A DNA stretch of 64,000 nucleotides, from NCBI GenBank assembly GCA_964304625.1, contig OZ199839.1, positions 4,216,001-4,280,000 on the forward strand, given 5' to 3'. The position numbers and the translations under genes were made by a program. This DNA comes from Kudoa neothunni. Its lineage: Eukaryota > Cnidaria. Below are positions 63,301 to 64,000 of this stretch, one piece after another. A model generated the notes under the pieces. It worked only from the letters and a program-made list of their open reading frames with translations, ran no database searches and was not told the DNA's origin. Within the stretch, counting starts at the first letter, position 1; each line of letters opens with the position of its first letter.

Positions 63301-63760
63301 AATTTTTAGACATTCGCCATGACGTGAAGAATACGCATCGCAAGTACAAGGAAAACTGATTATTGTTTAATATTTTTTTATTTAATAAACTTAATAAATC
63401 AAATACAACTCCATAATCGTGCAGCTTGTTTTTAATTAAATCGCCCATATTACATTACACCCGAGATTTTGAGCGAATAAATTTAATATTTTTTGGTGTA
63501 GTAATTATTAAATTGGGCACTGAATCACATATTTAACCCAAACCAAAAATTAAAGTTAGCCATAATGGTGAAAAATATTTATTACAGGTAAAACTAGAAT
63601 TTTTGTAATGGAACATGATATTAAAAGTGTTTAATTAACGCATTGCACAAATAATTTTTTGCAATATTTAAATATAACGATATCAAAGAAAAAGTTGAAA
63701 AAATTAATATTTTTCAGAGTAGAATATTTTAATAATGTGTTATGTTTCCTAGTACCTCCT
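63301..63760. other. Non-coding DNA between piggyBac end and right-edge exon
   Basis: A minus-strand frame (63448-63254, MGDLIKNKLHDYGVVFDLLSLLN..) runs into the piggyBac terminus. Its first part looks protein-like and could be a further exon of the gene at the right edge, but I cannot support the splice sites. Confidence 0.35.
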
Positions 63761-63958
63761 TCAATATGAGCATATTATACATACTAAAAGAATTATAACG
63801 TGAGACAAATTATTAGGTAAATACTCTGCAATTTTCCTTATTGAACATAGATACTGCTGAATATACTCCAAAGTATATAACGTAAGGGAATATGTATTTC
63901 CTCCAATAGATGTTCCACCGTCACAATCACACAAGGCTTTCATGTTGCTATCCCGAAT
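63761..63958 (-). CDS. Possible partial host gene at the right edge (EXO70-like, weak)
   Basis: After an acceptor-like ATCAG (63959-63960) the minus strand reads IRDSNMKALCDCDGGTSIGGNTYSL.. and TLEYIQQYLCSIRKIAE, then either a GTATTT donor at 63824 or continuation to a stop at 63761. The run DGGTSIGGNTYSLTLYTLEYI is reminiscent of the exocyst subunit EXO70 (DGTVHELTSNAILFLQQLLDF), a conserved spot in that family. This is a faint, single-exon match and the rest of the gene would lie outside the window. Confidence 0.28.
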   Translation of the reverse strand: MRDSNMKALCDCDGGTSIGGNTYSLTLYTLEYIQQYLCSIRKIAEYLPNNLSHVIILLVCIICSY

Positions 63959-64000
63959 CTGATCAACAATGGGAATATGTTAAAACACACAAAGAATAAT

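Noticed and set aside
1-64000. CRISPR arrays, operons, ribosome-binding sites, rRNA genes
   Set aside because: Spliced genes and transposon types mark this as eukaryotic; no repeat-spacer arrays or rRNA-like sequence were seen.

Overview
The window looks like a piece of a small, AT-rich animal genome. Four large conserved eukaryotic genes are split by GT-AG introns, many only about 37 to 65 nt long. The DNA between them, and some longer introns, is filled with cut-and-paste DNA transposons (piggyBac, pogo/Tigger, hAT, Tc1/mariner-like). I saw no retroviral or Polinton-type sequence. Host proteins are recognisable but very diverged. AT-richness, micro-introns, a DNA-transposon-dominated repeat load and fast proteins would fit a parasitic metazoan such as a myxozoan, but that is inference only.

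Layout: 1-2168 no gene recognised; about 2169-16209 (-) neurofibromin homologue (RasGAP plus Sec14-like part) with a roughly 2.9 kb intron holding a pogo-type MITE that itself holds a 72-bp hAT micro-element; 16210-20050 AT-rich DNA with one MITE relic; 20060-22290 (-) a Tc1/mariner-like element whose transposase reads as an uninterrupted 340-residue, three-exon gene; 22600-23560 (-) worn piggyBac piece; 24759-33329 (+) flightless-I homologue (LRRs plus six gelsolin-like repeats) with two MITEs in its introns; 33901-34406 a retroposon-like insertion with a 14-bp target duplication; 34834-37341 (-) UTP6 homologue; 40340-42600 (+) decayed second copy of the mariner-like element; 43365-45377 (+) broken Tigger; 46621-49308 a hAT element carrying a second broken Tigger; 49937-59252 (+) long TPR gene, best read as SKI3/TTC37; 59841-60114 tRNA-like repeat; 60119-62620 (+) full-length but broken piggyBac with TTAA target sites, abutting the 5' part of a second piggyBac (62625-63296, -); a possible host exon (EXO70-like) at the right edge.

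The host genes do not form a pathway cluster: Ras control (NF1), actin/signalling (FLII), rRNA processing (UTP6) and cytoplasmic mRNA decay (SKI3) are ordinary housekeeping neighbours. Host-gene calls come from reading the translated exons against remembered family sequences; exon edges are given only where I could check the reading frame across the splice. The most interesting items are the intact spliced transposase and its decayed sister with the same intron positions, the nested transposons with clean target duplications, and the micro-introns.
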